Positions 11,887-22,400 of a DNA stretch of 64,000 nt are shown piece after piece (the first letter of the stretch is position 1; each line of letters starts with the position of its first letter). The translations under genes were made by a program, and so were the position numbers. The DNA is from Ipomoea triloba (taxonomy: Eukaryota; Streptophyta; Magnoliopsida; Solanales; Convolvulaceae), in assembly GCF_003576645.1 (NCBI RefSeq), contig NC_044917.1:14385077-14449076 (forward strand). Reading direction: 5' to 3'. The notes beneath the pieces were generated by a model. It was not told the origin of the DNA. It saw nothing but the letters and a program-made list of their open reading frames with translations, and ran no database searches.

Positions 11887-13052
11887 TTAGATGGTCAACT
11901 AACGAGATAATAGACAGAAGACCAAAATTATCCTTGTCACAATAAGTGTGTCCATAAATTGGCCAAATTTTTTATGGAGGACTAAAATTGTCTTTGCCAC
12001 TATAAGTCTAGGACCAAAAAAGGAATTGACTCTTATATTTTGGTGTTGATTGTAAATTTATTCTTTTCATTTCTTTTGTAGGAAAACCCAATTCAAACTA
12101 TAAAAAATTTTGTAATAAATCTATTGCAATGGAAGATTTGTGGTCTAATAAGTTATTTGAAGATAACTATGCAAAGGGTGAAGTTTGTGTTGCACCTACT
12201 ATGGATCCTCAATTAGTGCAACCTGTGGATATTGAGGAAGAAAAATAGAGAAAGTGAAGAAGAGAATAGAACTAGGCAAGGATTTGAAAATTTATTATAT
12301 TTTTAGATAACCAACATTCTTCTCAATTGTAGGATTAGGAGATAGATGAGTCTTTATTTTAGAATAATTTCAAGAGTGAGGTGAACCGTTTTGGTGGTAA
12401 CCAGGATGTTATTAGTGGCACTCATGTACTTAGGCAATCTCAAGGTAATAATGCTAGAAAATGTGCAGAAACTCAAAATATGGCTCTTAAACCCACTCAA
12501 ATGAAGCGTAAGAGGAGGCAATCAGGAGGAGCACTTAAACTTTCTAGTCAATTGGATAGTTTGATTTCAAATTCAAATCGGGCATTGGACATTTTAATAT
12601 CTTATAGTACTGTGAATACTCAAAGTAGTACAAATTTTAGTCTTGCTGCAACAATAAGTGTTGTTAACCGCATGACTATTGATGATATTATGGGAAGAGC
12701 TAGAGATTGGTGGTGTTTTTCTCTCGTCTTGCTTAAGGATGATTTGAGTAGGGAAATTTTTTTTCAATATAAATGATGACTCCTCTAGGAAAGCTTGGTT
12801 GAAGTATATGCATGATACAAACAAGTGAATGCTAATTTTATTTCAATATGTTTAGTTGTAATTTCAATTTGACATTTGTGTTTGAACATTAATTTTTATA
12901 TGAACTGATTTTATGAACTATAAACATTTTATTTTTACTTTATATATTTACAAATATATGTTCTTATTTTATATTTTATATTTTCATTATTCTATATTTA
13001 TTAGGTATATCATGGAGTTGGAATAGAAAAGAAAAAAGAGAAAGTAAGCACT

Positions 13053-13456
13053 TTGTGCATTATAACATATTATGCCACAATTGCTTTAACCAAAACATAT
13101 TACTATAAATATATTTATAAAGAACCTTGTATGAGTTCACTTTTTAGAGGAGAGGAATGGATGAGAGAAGTCTTGAATGGATATCCTATTCGATGTGTAA
13201 ATCATTTAAAATGGAGTCCACTTTGTTTAAGCAATTATGTGAAGACTTATATTCAAAATATGGATTACAATCTACTAAGAATATGCCAGTTGCGAAAAAA
13301 GTTGGTATATTTATATATACACTTGTTATGGGTGCTTCAAATAGAGATGTACGTTCCGGCGAAACAATAAGTAGAGCATTTCATGAAGTTTTGGAGGCAA
13401 TTAGTGGTAGGAGTAGCGGATACAAAGGCCTTGCATGTGATATCATAAGACTATAA
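13053..13456 (+). pseudogene. PIF/Harbinger transposase N-terminal fragment
   Basis: The text reads KEPCMSSLFRGEEWM and REVLNGYPIRC in one frame, then shifts by about 13195 to FKMESTLFKQLCEDLYSKYG, LVMGASNRDV and GETISRAFHEVLEAI. This is the helix-turn-helix N-terminal region of plant Harbinger (DDE_Tnp_4-type) transposases. Between NRDV and SGETIS about six residues usually present are missing. The nuclease domain with the catalytic DDE residues is absent and the frame ends at IIRL. It is therefore an inactive remnant, paired with the Myb relic upstream. Confidence 0.75.
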
Positions 13457-13801
13457 GATTGTACATTTCAATCTATACCGTCTTACATTACTAATAATGT
13501 ATGATACATGTCATATTACAAGGTAAAATGTGATCATTTATTATTATTATTATTATTTTAAGATCAATTATATATATAACCATAATCATATAAGAACGCA
13601 TCTTTAGGTAGGAACTTAAGAACTCATCATGACCATTTATTTATTGTAATGATTGGTCTAGATGTTAAATATTTTGGTAGTTTCTAAATGTATAGATTCT
13701 ATATAGTGATACTATATTTGTCAGCTCTATGGTTTTTTTGATAGTGAAGTATTAACTCTTTTTTTTGGGAAACCAAGTATTAACTCTTTAGTTGATGGTA
13801 A
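13457..13801. other. Intergenic stretch, no gene
   Basis: AT-rich text containing a short (att)n run near 13540. It separates the truncated Harbinger element from the Mutator-like element. No Harbinger terminal repeat was found here. Confidence 0.4.
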
Positions 13802-13811
13802 CATAAAGAAA

Positions 13812-13942
13812 GAGTTAATTCCAGCAATGATCCCCCGACTATCATGATTTTCCAAAATTAGTCCTCGTCTTTTAATTTGGACAAAATAAGCCCTTGACTA
13901 TTAGATTTCTTCCAACACTAGTCCTTCCATTAACATGGCTGT
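13812..13942 (+). repeat. Left terminal inverted repeat of the MULE
   Basis: Starts gagttaattccagcaatg. It matches 19137-19267 in inverted orientation with about 10 mismatches in 131 positions and no gaps. Confidence 0.92.
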
Positions 13943-14178
13943 GAACTCACGTTAAGTTTGGGGGTAAAAACATACTTTCGACTCGGTCTTCTTTTATTCT
14001 CCTTCATCTACGACCGTTTGACCATCTAAAGTTCAAAATCCCCAAATCATAAGAAATTTTGCTTAACCCTAAGTTAGCGAGAATGAAGCGCAGCAACGGT
14101 GTGGTCCCAATCGTCTGACTTGGAGTTGAACAACAAAGTAATTAGAAGCGAAAAACAACCAGAATAGATTCTTTGGTG

Positions 14179-17100
14179 ATGGATTCGACAGGTACGTACT
14201 TCGTTTCACTAAATCTTGTCTTGTTGTCTAGCTTTAGGAGAAAACAAAACATGATAGTGGGGACCAAATTTGAATTTTGTTTTCTGTTGTTTATTATATG
14301 CTTGTTCACATACATATATATATTGACTGTAGAATGAATTTCGTAGCGGTGGGGACCATGGGTCCATTGTTGTTCCTTTACTGCTGAATACTTTTGTTTA
14401 ATGCATATACATGTGCTTAAAGTAGTTGGTGGGGACCATTGTTGGTGTAAAGTGTATTTCTTTGTTGTTTAGTGTATTGCTTTGTTCTAGAAAGTAATTC
14501 TTTGCAGTACTAGAAAGTTGTGCTTTGCAGTAATGAATAGTATAAACAACATTGTTGTATTTTATTTATTACTTGTTGTAAAGTAGGTGTTTATAGTAAA
14601 TAATAGTATAAATTGTATTGTATTGTTGTTTTTCATTTATTATTTGTTCTAGAATAGTGTTGGTTGCAATATATAGTCTAAACTGTAGTTCATTGTGTTT
14701 ATTATTCAAATCAGGAATATTTACCCTTAATTTAAGGCATGGAGGAAGGATAATTCAAAGTTTACCAGCTAAATATATGGGTGGGACTGTTAGTTCATTT
14801 AAAAATATGGTAGAAGATGAGTGGGGTTTGATTTGTTTAAAAGAGAAGCTAATTGAAATAGGGTATACAATGGATGACCCTTTGAGGTTCTTCTCTTTAC
14901 ATGAAAATGGGTTGCAAGAATTGGTTCAAGATTGTGAAGTTTGGGATTTAGTAAACCAATCTTGTAGTCCCAAGGTGATAGAAATCTGGATTATAAAAGG
15001 AGTGGTTGGTGATGATAGTAATGGAGAGGAGTGTGCTGGCAGTGATAGTAGTGGGAGGAATCTGATAGTAGTGAAGATGAATTCATTTCAGATGACTTAG
15101 GTAATGATGATGAAGAGTTTGATAAAAACATAGATGTAAATGCAGAGTATGGAGGATTAGGTGATGTAGAGGCCCAACACCAAAAACAAGCAAGTTGTAG
15201 TATAGTTGCATGTGATGAAATAAACTACTCTAATGAAGGAAGCATTGTAGACAGTGATGGTGAGGAAAAATGAATGAAATTGCCTAAGTTTTTGAAGGAG
15301 ATAGAAGGAAAGTGTCCTAAATTTTCCTTGGGTTTGACCTTTAAAGATAAGGCTAAATTTAGGGAAGCTGTTACCAACTATGCAATCAAAGAAGGGAAGG
15401 AGATGAAATATGAAAAAAAAAAATGACAAAGTGAGATGTGTGGTTAAATGCAAGCATGAGAGTTGTCCATGGCAGGTGACTCTTAGGTATGCCAAAGATG
15501 ACAAGTCTTGGAGCATTACAGTTTTTAAGGATAAACATGATGGTTGTGTTAGGACAAAAAAGAATTCAATGGTGAATTCCACCATTGTTGCTGGAAACAA
15601 GAAATCAAAGGGCATTTGGATTGCAAAACAAATCAGTTCTTAGCAAAGGTGTGCACTGATGATCATTACACAATAAGTAAGAAGCAAGCATGGAGGGCAC
15701 TAACAAAGGCTAAAGGTGAAATCAATTGTGAAGCTGAGGACTATTTCAATAGGATTTGGAGCTACATCAAGGAGATCGAAAGAAGAAATCCTACTACTAC
15801 ATGGAATGTGGATTTCAGTGACCTACTAGAGGATGGAAAAGAAAGGTTTAGGAGAATGTATATCTGCTGGGAGGCTACTAGGCAAGGCTTTAAGCATTGT
15901 AGAAAAATCATAGGTCTAGATGGTTGTCACCTAAAGTGTAAAACAGGAGGACAATTGTTGACAGCAGTTGGGATTGATGGTAATGAAAGTATATTCCCAA
16001 TTGCTTATGCAATTGTAGAAGGTGAGAACAAGAAATCTTGGACATGGTTTTTAAGATTGCTAAAGAAGGATTTGCAGATTGATGCCATCTTAGAGAATGA
16101 ATTGACATTGATGTCAGATAAGCAGAAGGGTCTCTTACCTGCCTGTGAAATTGTTCTACCAACTGTTAAGCATAGATTTTGTGTTCGACATTTGCACTGT
16201 AACATGAGGGTGGCTGGGTTCACAGCAAATCCAATCAAAGATGGCTTATGGAAGGCAGCAAGGGCATGCACAATGAACAATTTTAGAGCAGCATTACAAG
16301 AATTAAGAAATCTTGATGAAGGTGCATTTGCTTGGCTTGCTGATAAGCACCCATCAGAGTGGTCTAGATCCCATTTCACTAGAACAACTCAATGTGACAT
16401 CCTGGTAAACAACATTTCAGAGTCTTTCAATGCAATGATCTTGCAAGCTAGGGAAAATCCTGTCATTAATTGCTTGGAGTTAATCAGAAAAAAATTAGCA
16501 ATCAGGTTATTTGAGTCCAAGACTAAGGCTGCTGAATGGAGTGGAATCATTTGTCCAGCAATTGTGAGAAAGATAGATGACATTGAGAAGCAAGCAGGAG
16601 GGTTGATTGGCTTTCAATGTGGTCCCATGCTGTTTGAAATAATGGGGACATTTTCTGGGCAGTACAGTGTAGATTTAGGTAGCAGGTCTTGTTCTTGTAG
16701 GAAATGGGATCTAACTAGAATCCCTTGTAGCCATGCAGTTTGTGTAATTTGGATCAAGCATGGAAAAGGACTTGTTTGGCATTATGTGGATCCATCCTAC
16801 TACATTTCCACATATCTGAAAACATATAATGGTTGTATCAAGCCTATGGCAGGTTTTGAGGAGTGGCCTGCAACAGAAAGAGAACCTCCATTGCCACCAC
16901 TCTATAATGCCAAACCAGGAAGACCTAGAAAGCTGAGGAAGAGATCTGCTGGGGAGACAAGACCTGCTGGGGAGTTAAGTAAAGCTTCTGTTTACTTAAC
17001 AAGGAAGCATGTGACTTTACATTGCACTATTTGCAAGCAATCAGGCCATAACAGTAGAAAGTGTCCACAAAAGCCAACTGTTAGACCACCAAATCAGGTT

Positions 17101-17888
17101 ACATAATTTATTATTTTGTTTATTAATTAATAGATTACTGTTATGCTGCTTATTAATTACACTTTGCTCTGAACAGCACAAAAGAAGTAGAGCTTCAGCT
17201 ATTGTAGTTCCAGTCCAGCAACAAGCACAAATTCTAGTCCAGCAATCCCAAATTCTAGTCCAGCAGCAAGCCCAAATTCCAGTCCAGCAAGTCCAAATTC
17301 CAGTGCAGCAACAAGCCCAAATTCCAGTACAGGAAGTCCAAATTCCAGTGCAGCAAGTCCAAGTTCCAGTCCAGCAAGTCCAAGTTCCTGTCCAACCTGA
17401 TGTAATAACTCAACCTGAGATGGAAGATAACCAATGGGAGATTCCAGATGACATTTTGGATGCTCAATGGCATCAAATAGAAGTTCAAAGTGAGAGCATT
17501 GTTGGAGGTAACTTTTTGTTCAAGCACTATTACTCTAATTCAATTATCAAGTACTAATCCAATGGATGTGTTATAGGGATTTCATTAACTACCACAAACA
17601 GAGTTGCAGTCAAACCCATAGAAGAAATAGGCAAGGATCATCATGCTCAATGTAAGTTTCAAACCATTTATTGCATTTCAACAGTTATATCTTTGAGAAT
17701 GTCATTAATAGTTTCATTATGTATGTGCAGCTGAACAAGGCATTGAAGGAACAACAAGAGGGAAACAAGTCATGCCTTCAAATATACCAAGAAGGAAGAA
17801 ATTACTAGTCAAGAAGTATTCTACAAGATCAGGGGCATTCAAGTCTATTTTCTTTGGGAATAACAAAGATCCAATCAATTTGGATTAA
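14179..17888 (+). pseudogene. MURA-type Mutator transposase, 5' half broken
   Basis: Transposase of the MULE. Predicted exons: 14179-14191 (MDST), 14715-17097, 17177-17507, 17577-17651, 17731-17888; all introns are GT-AG and phases agree. Order of parts: PB1-like N-terminal domain (FTLNLRHGG...), acidic linker, MuDR N-terminal domain (about 15425-15640), MULE transposase domain with catalytic aspartates in GLDGCHLK (15919) and MSDKQKGL (16117) and a probable glutamate in NISESFN (16420), CxC-x9-CxH SWIM zinc finger (16690-16734), an AT-hook-like PGRPRK, a CX2CX4HX4C zinc knuckle (17023-17064), and a VQIPVQQ-type repeat tail. Lesions: frameshift near 15060, stop TGA at 15271, frameshift in an 11-A run (15413-15423), frameshift near 15635. 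From there to the end the frame is clean. Some lesions lie in homopolymers and could be sequencing errors, but four together suggest decay. Confidence 0.88.
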
Positions 17889-17899
17889 CTCATGTTTAG

Positions 17900-18340
17900 A
17901 ATGTGATGTACTTTTGAATATTAGAACTTGGTATATTGGTCTATGTGGTCTATTTTGAATACTGCAGGAAATGGTAGTACAATTTTAGTGAACTCCTACT
18001 GTAAATGGTCTATTTTGGTATATTTGTCTAGTTGGTCTATTTGGTCTATGTGACACAAGGTGTAGGAAATGCTACTGCAAATGGTCTTTTTTGGTATATT
18101 GGTCTAGTTGGTCTATGTAAGACAATTTGAAGATGCTAGTGCAAGTGTTTATGTTTTACCAATGGTTCTGAGTATCCTTTATTTATGCTACTAGATTGAA
18201 ATGGCACTTGAAATCAAAGCAGATAACAACTACTAGTTTGAAATGTCTATTGAAATCAAAGCACATAATCACTACTGGATTGAATTGTCACTTAAAACCA
18301 AATGCTAGCATTCTGGAATTGTCACTACATAACCATTACA
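17900..18340. repeat. Repetitive spacer between the convergent MULE genes
   Basis: Two groups of imperfect repeats fill the space between the two stop codons. One is built on tggtatattggtctagttgg-type units (17930-18125). The other is built on 'aaatgNcacttgaaatcaaagca' units (about 18195-18305). They lie where both transcripts should end. Confidence 0.6.
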
Positions 18341-18372
18341 GCTTTGTGTTTTCATTACACATAAGAGTACTC

Positions 18373-18955
18373 TTACACATAACCACTATTATTTGCCAAC
18401 ATAAGAACCTTATTTCTCCTAGGTGCATTAACTGCTATAACTACCAACAACAAAATGCATATCACAATCAATGCAATAACTATCCTAGTACCCTTCCACT
18501 GTCTACTATTGGTTCTTTGCCCATCAACATTAGCACAAGCTTGTAGCCTCATTTTAAGCTTTGTTATTTCTTCTTCATTTCGATTAATCCTTCGCAAGAG
18601 TCCAGGAATAATCTTTCTTGCCCTTGCACACATCGGGGGATCATACCATCTAACAAAACCACACATTTTCCCTCTCTGCACAAACCATAAAATTGAATAA
18701 AAAAAATTAATAATCTGTCCAATTCTGAAAAAAAATTAAAACCCTAACCAAAAAATTTCAACTCACATGTTCGGATCGACACTCCCAATACCTTCTACCT
18801 GGATTATCATTCGTCCAAGAAGTTTGTAGCTTCAATCGTTGGCCACATTGACAATTTGGAATGGTTACCAACTCACCATAAATGTATTCTTGATTCCTAG
18901 AAGAAGAGAAACTTTCAGTACTATACCGTGTAGACATCAATAATAGAGGAACCAC
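18373..18955 (-). CDS. GRF zinc-finger and transmembrane protein carried by the MULE
   Basis: Two exons on the minus strand, 18955-18767 and 18675-18373, joined by a 91-bp GT-AG intron (donor CAT|GTGAGT, acceptor gtgcag|AGAGGG). The join is in phase and completes the zinc finger. Product: about 163 residues from the first ATG, 157 from the second (18937, MSTRYSTE). The GRF-type zinc finger reads CQCGQRLKLQTSW, DNPGRRYWEC, then CGFVRWYDPPMC, with the cysteines and the NPGR core intact. A short helical, charged segment (NRNEEEITKLKMRL) follows, then a hydrophobic segment near the C-terminus (IVIALIVICILLLVVIAV), a likely membrane anchor. GRF fingers bind nucleic acid in other proteins. Its job in a transposon is unknown. 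No lesion is seen, in contrast to the transposase facing it. Confidence 0.75.
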
Positions 18956-19136
18956 CTATATTTTGCTCTATTTTGGAGAATAAGAAGCTAATGTCGAGAC
19001 AATAAAGAAGAGAAACAATGGTGAATTGTGTTTGGGTTAGTCTTCTGCGTAAAGAAGAGGATTTATTCGCCAACATAAGGAAGAAGAAGACCACCACTAG
19101 AAATGACCACTTTATCCCTACAGTCAAGTCTATCTA

Positions 19137-19267
19137 ACAGCCATTTTAACGGAAGGACTAGTATTGGAAGAAATCTAATAATCAATGGCTTATTTTGTCC
19201 AAATTAAAAGACGAAGACTAATTTTAAAAAATTATGATAGTCGGGGGACCATTGCTGGAATTAACTC
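19137..19267 (-). repeat. Right terminal inverted repeat of the MULE
   Basis: Ends cattgctggaattaactc. It is the partner of 13812-13942. It lies 225 bp from the SppA start codon. Confidence 0.92.
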
Positions 19268-19492
19268 CATAAAGAAAGTATAGAACAATACATAGCGGGT
19301 GAATTGCTAGTTATTGTTCTAACTACTCGCAGACGTATCTACTGAGCGTAATGTGGATGAGTCGTGGCTGATCAGCTCGACGTGGTGCTCAGCGAGCCTT
19401 TGTTTCATCAGCTCCCAATTCCACTCTTCACTTCCATTTCAACACAATCCAGAGAGGAGAAGAGGAGGAAGAAGAAGTAGAAGAAGAAGAAG
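19268..19492 (+). promoter_or_regulatory. Residual SppA promoter and 5' leader
   Basis: Only this stretch separates the MULE from the SppA ATG. The last 45 bases are a GA-rich leader (gaggagaagaggaggaag...). A GACGTGG motif at about 19379 resembles an ACGT-core light/ABA element. No clear TATA box is seen. The original upstream promoter may lie on the far side of the MULE. Confidence 0.45.
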
Positions 19493-22400
19493 ATGTCGAA
19501 GCTGCTTTTTCTTCCCACCTCCCGTCTGACGTCACTCCACCTCCGCTCCTTCACTTTCTCTCTCTCCCGACCCCCCTCCGCCGTCCACCTCTCTCCAATT
19601 CCGCTTTACAGTCCACTCCCCAAGCCTTTCCCTGTCTACACCCGCCGCTGCTTCTCCGTTTCCGCAATCGACACCAAAAACGACGGCGTATTTCCCTCCG
19701 CCAAAGAGGAGCTGAAGAATGATGCTACTGCTGAGGTTAACGGTGACGGGAGTGCTCGAGGCTCCTCCGGCGAGGACCAGTACCCGAGTGGAGAATTTGT
19801 GTTTGAGGAGTACGGCGCTTGGAAGAGTCTCGTTGTGAAGCTCAGATTGCTATTTGCGCTTCCGTGGCAGCGTGTGCGGAAAGGCAGCGTTTTGACTATG
19901 AAATTGCGCGGCCAGGTTCTACTTTTATTTTACCGATTATTGTAACAAGGAGTATATCCATGGATGATTTTGAACTTTTATCCAATAGTAATTAGAAATA
20001 GAATCCATAATGTGTTTACTACTGGTCTTATATCTAGCTATTTGTGAGAATATTATAATGTACTGGATTCGTAACTGTTCCTCTTTTTTCTCGTCACAGG
20101 TATCTGATCAGTTACAGAGCCGTTTTTCTTCAGGACTATCTTTGCCTCAAATTTGTGAGAACTTCATAAAGGCTGCATATGATCCCCGGATTTCTGGTGT
20201 CTACCTGCACATTGAACCACTGTCATGTGGCTGGGGCAAAGTTGAAGAAATTCGGAGGCATATCTTGGATTTTAGAAAATCAGGTCAGGAGCAATATTTT
20301 TGAATTTCTGTCTGAAGTAATTGAGAAGTTGTGTTCATGCAGTTAACTGGACCTTGACTCCTTGACACTGTCAAGAGGCAATCTAAGTGTAATTGCTTAC
20401 CAATGGGAAATTTAAAAAAGGGAGAAAAGGAGTGTGTACCTATTATTGTGAGGTACTCTGAACGCTTTAAAATTCTTGATACCTCTGTGTGGGAAAATTG
20501 ATGTTTGTTATACTTATATGTCAATGGAGTATTGGAACCTTGATGTGATTATGTCAATAGGAGCTCCACAGGAAGAAAAATAAATTATTTAATTTGCCCC
20601 AAGGGAACTGAAAAGTGCAAAAAGTCCCACTCCAGTAAAACAAAATGAACTTGGTAAAAGGCTAGTTTGGGAGAAGAAGAGGAAGAAGAAGGGAGGTTAA
20701 GAACTATTTCCTTTTTTATTCCATATGGTAGTGTTATTTGTTTTATGCATGTCAGCCAAGGTAAATAAATTATTCAACATAATATCATGGAGGTATAATC
20801 TGAGTTTATATGTTGATGTTCAGGTAAATTTATCGTTGGCTATGCGCCTGCTTGTGGAGAAAAAGAGTATTATATTGGCTGCGCATGTGAAGAACTTTAT
20901 GCTCCTCCAAGTGCTTATTTTGCTTTATATGGTCTCACTGTCCAAGCATCATTTCTGGGAGGTAAGCACTTATATAGAGGTGCATGTTGATGTTTATTTT
21001 TAATGGAAAGAAGTGCAGGATCATAATTTAACAACAGTACCAACAAGTGATTTATATGAAGAAGCTTTTGACCTGCTGTGCAGGTGTCCTTGAGAAAATA
21101 GGCATTGAGCCACTAGTGCAGAGGATTGGTAAATACAAGAGTGCTGGTGATCAACTTTCGCGCAAAAATATATCAGAGGAAAACCGTGAGATGCTGACTG
21201 CATTGCTTGATAACATCTATGGCAATTGGCTTGATAAAGTCTCTCTTACAAAAGGTAACATTTTTTTTTGAAGTACATTCAAGACTTAGGCAGGGAGGCT
21301 AATCCCTGGGGTTCTGTCAGGGACTTATTAGAGGGACCTAATCCTTTGTATTGTTACAGAATAACAGATTCCTTTCAAAAGTTTGCAGGAAAAAAAAGAG
21401 ATGATATTGAAAATTTTATTAACGAAGGAGTCTACCAAGTTGAGAGGCTAAAAGAAGATGGCTGGATAACGGATATCAAGTACGATGATGAGGTATAGTA
21501 ACTTGAGCATCATGGTGTTTTGCCATAATTTATGTAATGTTAAGGATTCACCTTGCAAAGAGCAGAAATTGGATCCTTAAAAGCTGTAGTGAAGCAAATT
21601 TCAATGGAAACACTTCAGGAACAGCTTTTGTTTTATTTTATGAAATTACCACATGATGCTGTTATGGTTCTTTCCTTGAGACTTGAGATTAACATTAATT
21701 ATACATTTCTTGTCTTTTCAAGTATACCTCTTCTTAGAAGTAAGAGATGTTTGTCAGGTAAATTAGAAAATGCTGTAGATAATTCTTGCAAAATGGATGA
21801 AATGCTGGGTCACTGGTTTTGCTTTGGCATAGACTCATAGGTGAATCTTATTAGAAAGTGTAGCTCAGTCTTCACTTAATGATGATGAGTTTTCTGCTTC
21901 AAAAATATTGTTCCATTAACAGTGAAGTCAAATGAGTAAATCATTGATGTGAATAAATAAGCTTTGTCTTCTTCGACTGTAGTTTCTGTGCTCTAATATG
22001 TTGAGCTTTCAGGTTATGTCTATGTTGAAAGAGCGTCTGGGAACTCCAAAGGATAAAAAGCTTCCTACAGTGGATTATAGGTCATATTTTGACTCTGTTC
22101 CTCTGCTTTTTGAGTTGTCATCAGCCTTTATGTTTGTTTGTGATTTTTTAAAAGGGTTAGACGATAAATGTTGTCTTCTGGGTATATGGTTTTTGAGCTT
22201 TTGATACTTTACTAGTGATTATTTAACAAATAATTTCATTTCTCAAAGTTTTCTCAATCTTTGTGGTATGATGTGGCTTGTACAAAGAAGTGAAGAAACC
22301 ATCATATCTTCTTCTTCTTCTTCTTCTTCCTTTTTTGTTTTTTTGGTTTTTTTTGTTTTGTTTTTTTTTTTTTTGCAATATATCCCCTTTTTCTTGATAA

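Larger units (their letters stand above)
10394..12032. mobile_element. Pack-MULE, 1639 bp, perfect 9-bp TSD, carrying a LINE fragment
   Basis: The terminal inverted repeats are about 140 bp long: gagtcaattcctttttt at the left, aaaaaaggaattgactc at the right. They are flanked by the direct repeat ttatatttt (10385-10393 and 12033-12041). The interior is clearly more GC-rich than the surroundings and contains no transposase. It holds a captured coding fragment on the minus strand (10960-11315) and further GC-rich text (11560-11880) of unknown origin. This is the definition of a Pack-MULE. It landed in the Harbinger Myb gene. Confidence 0.85.
10033..12828 (+). pseudogene. Myb/SANT-like protein of the PIF/Harbinger element, broken
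   Basis: The N-terminal part (about 10075-10335) reads as a plant Myb/SANT-like DNA-binding domain: GVFCEICIKYIRKHGRG, then a LKEIKEEF helix, NKWDAMKKEWRTWKQL, and GLGWNPSTNKI before a DEW end. The C-terminal part (12081-12828) continues with NYKKFCNKSI, later LKLSSQLDSLISNSN, VNRMTIDDIMG and RKAWLKYMHDTNK, landmarks of the same family. The protein would help Harbinger transposase bind DNA. Lesions: a TGA where a tryptophan is expected near 10075 and again in the WW pair near 10333, a frameshift in the A-run near 10340, and another frameshift near 12765. The Pack-MULE 10394-12032 sits in what looks like an intron (acceptor tcttttgtag at about 12071-12080). It cannot give a full product. Confidence 0.7.
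8876..13456 (+). mobile_element. Decayed PIF/Harbinger element with Myb-like gene and transposase fragment
   Basis: PIF/Harbinger elements encode two proteins, a Myb/SANT-type DNA-binding protein and a DDE nuclease. Both are found here on the same strand: Myb-like relic 10033-12828 and transposase N-terminus 13053-13456. The left end (8876-9000) carries the 'ctctgtttggtaatg' terminal sequence shared with the MITE at 3044-3705. The right end is missing: the transposase stops before its catalytic domain and no opposite TIR was found. Two younger elements sit inside it (9021-9361 and 10394-12032). Confidence 0.7.
13812..19267 (+). mobile_element. Mutator-like element (MULE), 5456 bp, two convergent genes, 10-bp TSD
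   Basis: The element is bounded by 131-bp terminal inverted repeats (about 92 percent identical by hand alignment, no gaps) and a perfect 10-bp target duplication, cataaagaaa, at 13802-13811 and 19268-19277. It holds a MURA-type transposase gene on + (14179-17888) and a GRF zinc-finger/transmembrane gene on - (18373-18955). The genes converge on a 485-bp repeat-rich spacer. Each gene starts a few hundred bases inside a TIR, so each TIR probably carries a promoter, as in maize MuDR. The transposase has lesions, so the copy is probably non-autonomous. It lies directly in front of the SppA gene. Confidence 0.92.

Noticed and set aside
13812..19267. Transposase-like gene as a domesticated host gene (MUSTANG/FAR1 type)
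   Set aside because: It is enclosed by intact TIRs and a target duplication and has frame lesions, which points to a transposon copy.
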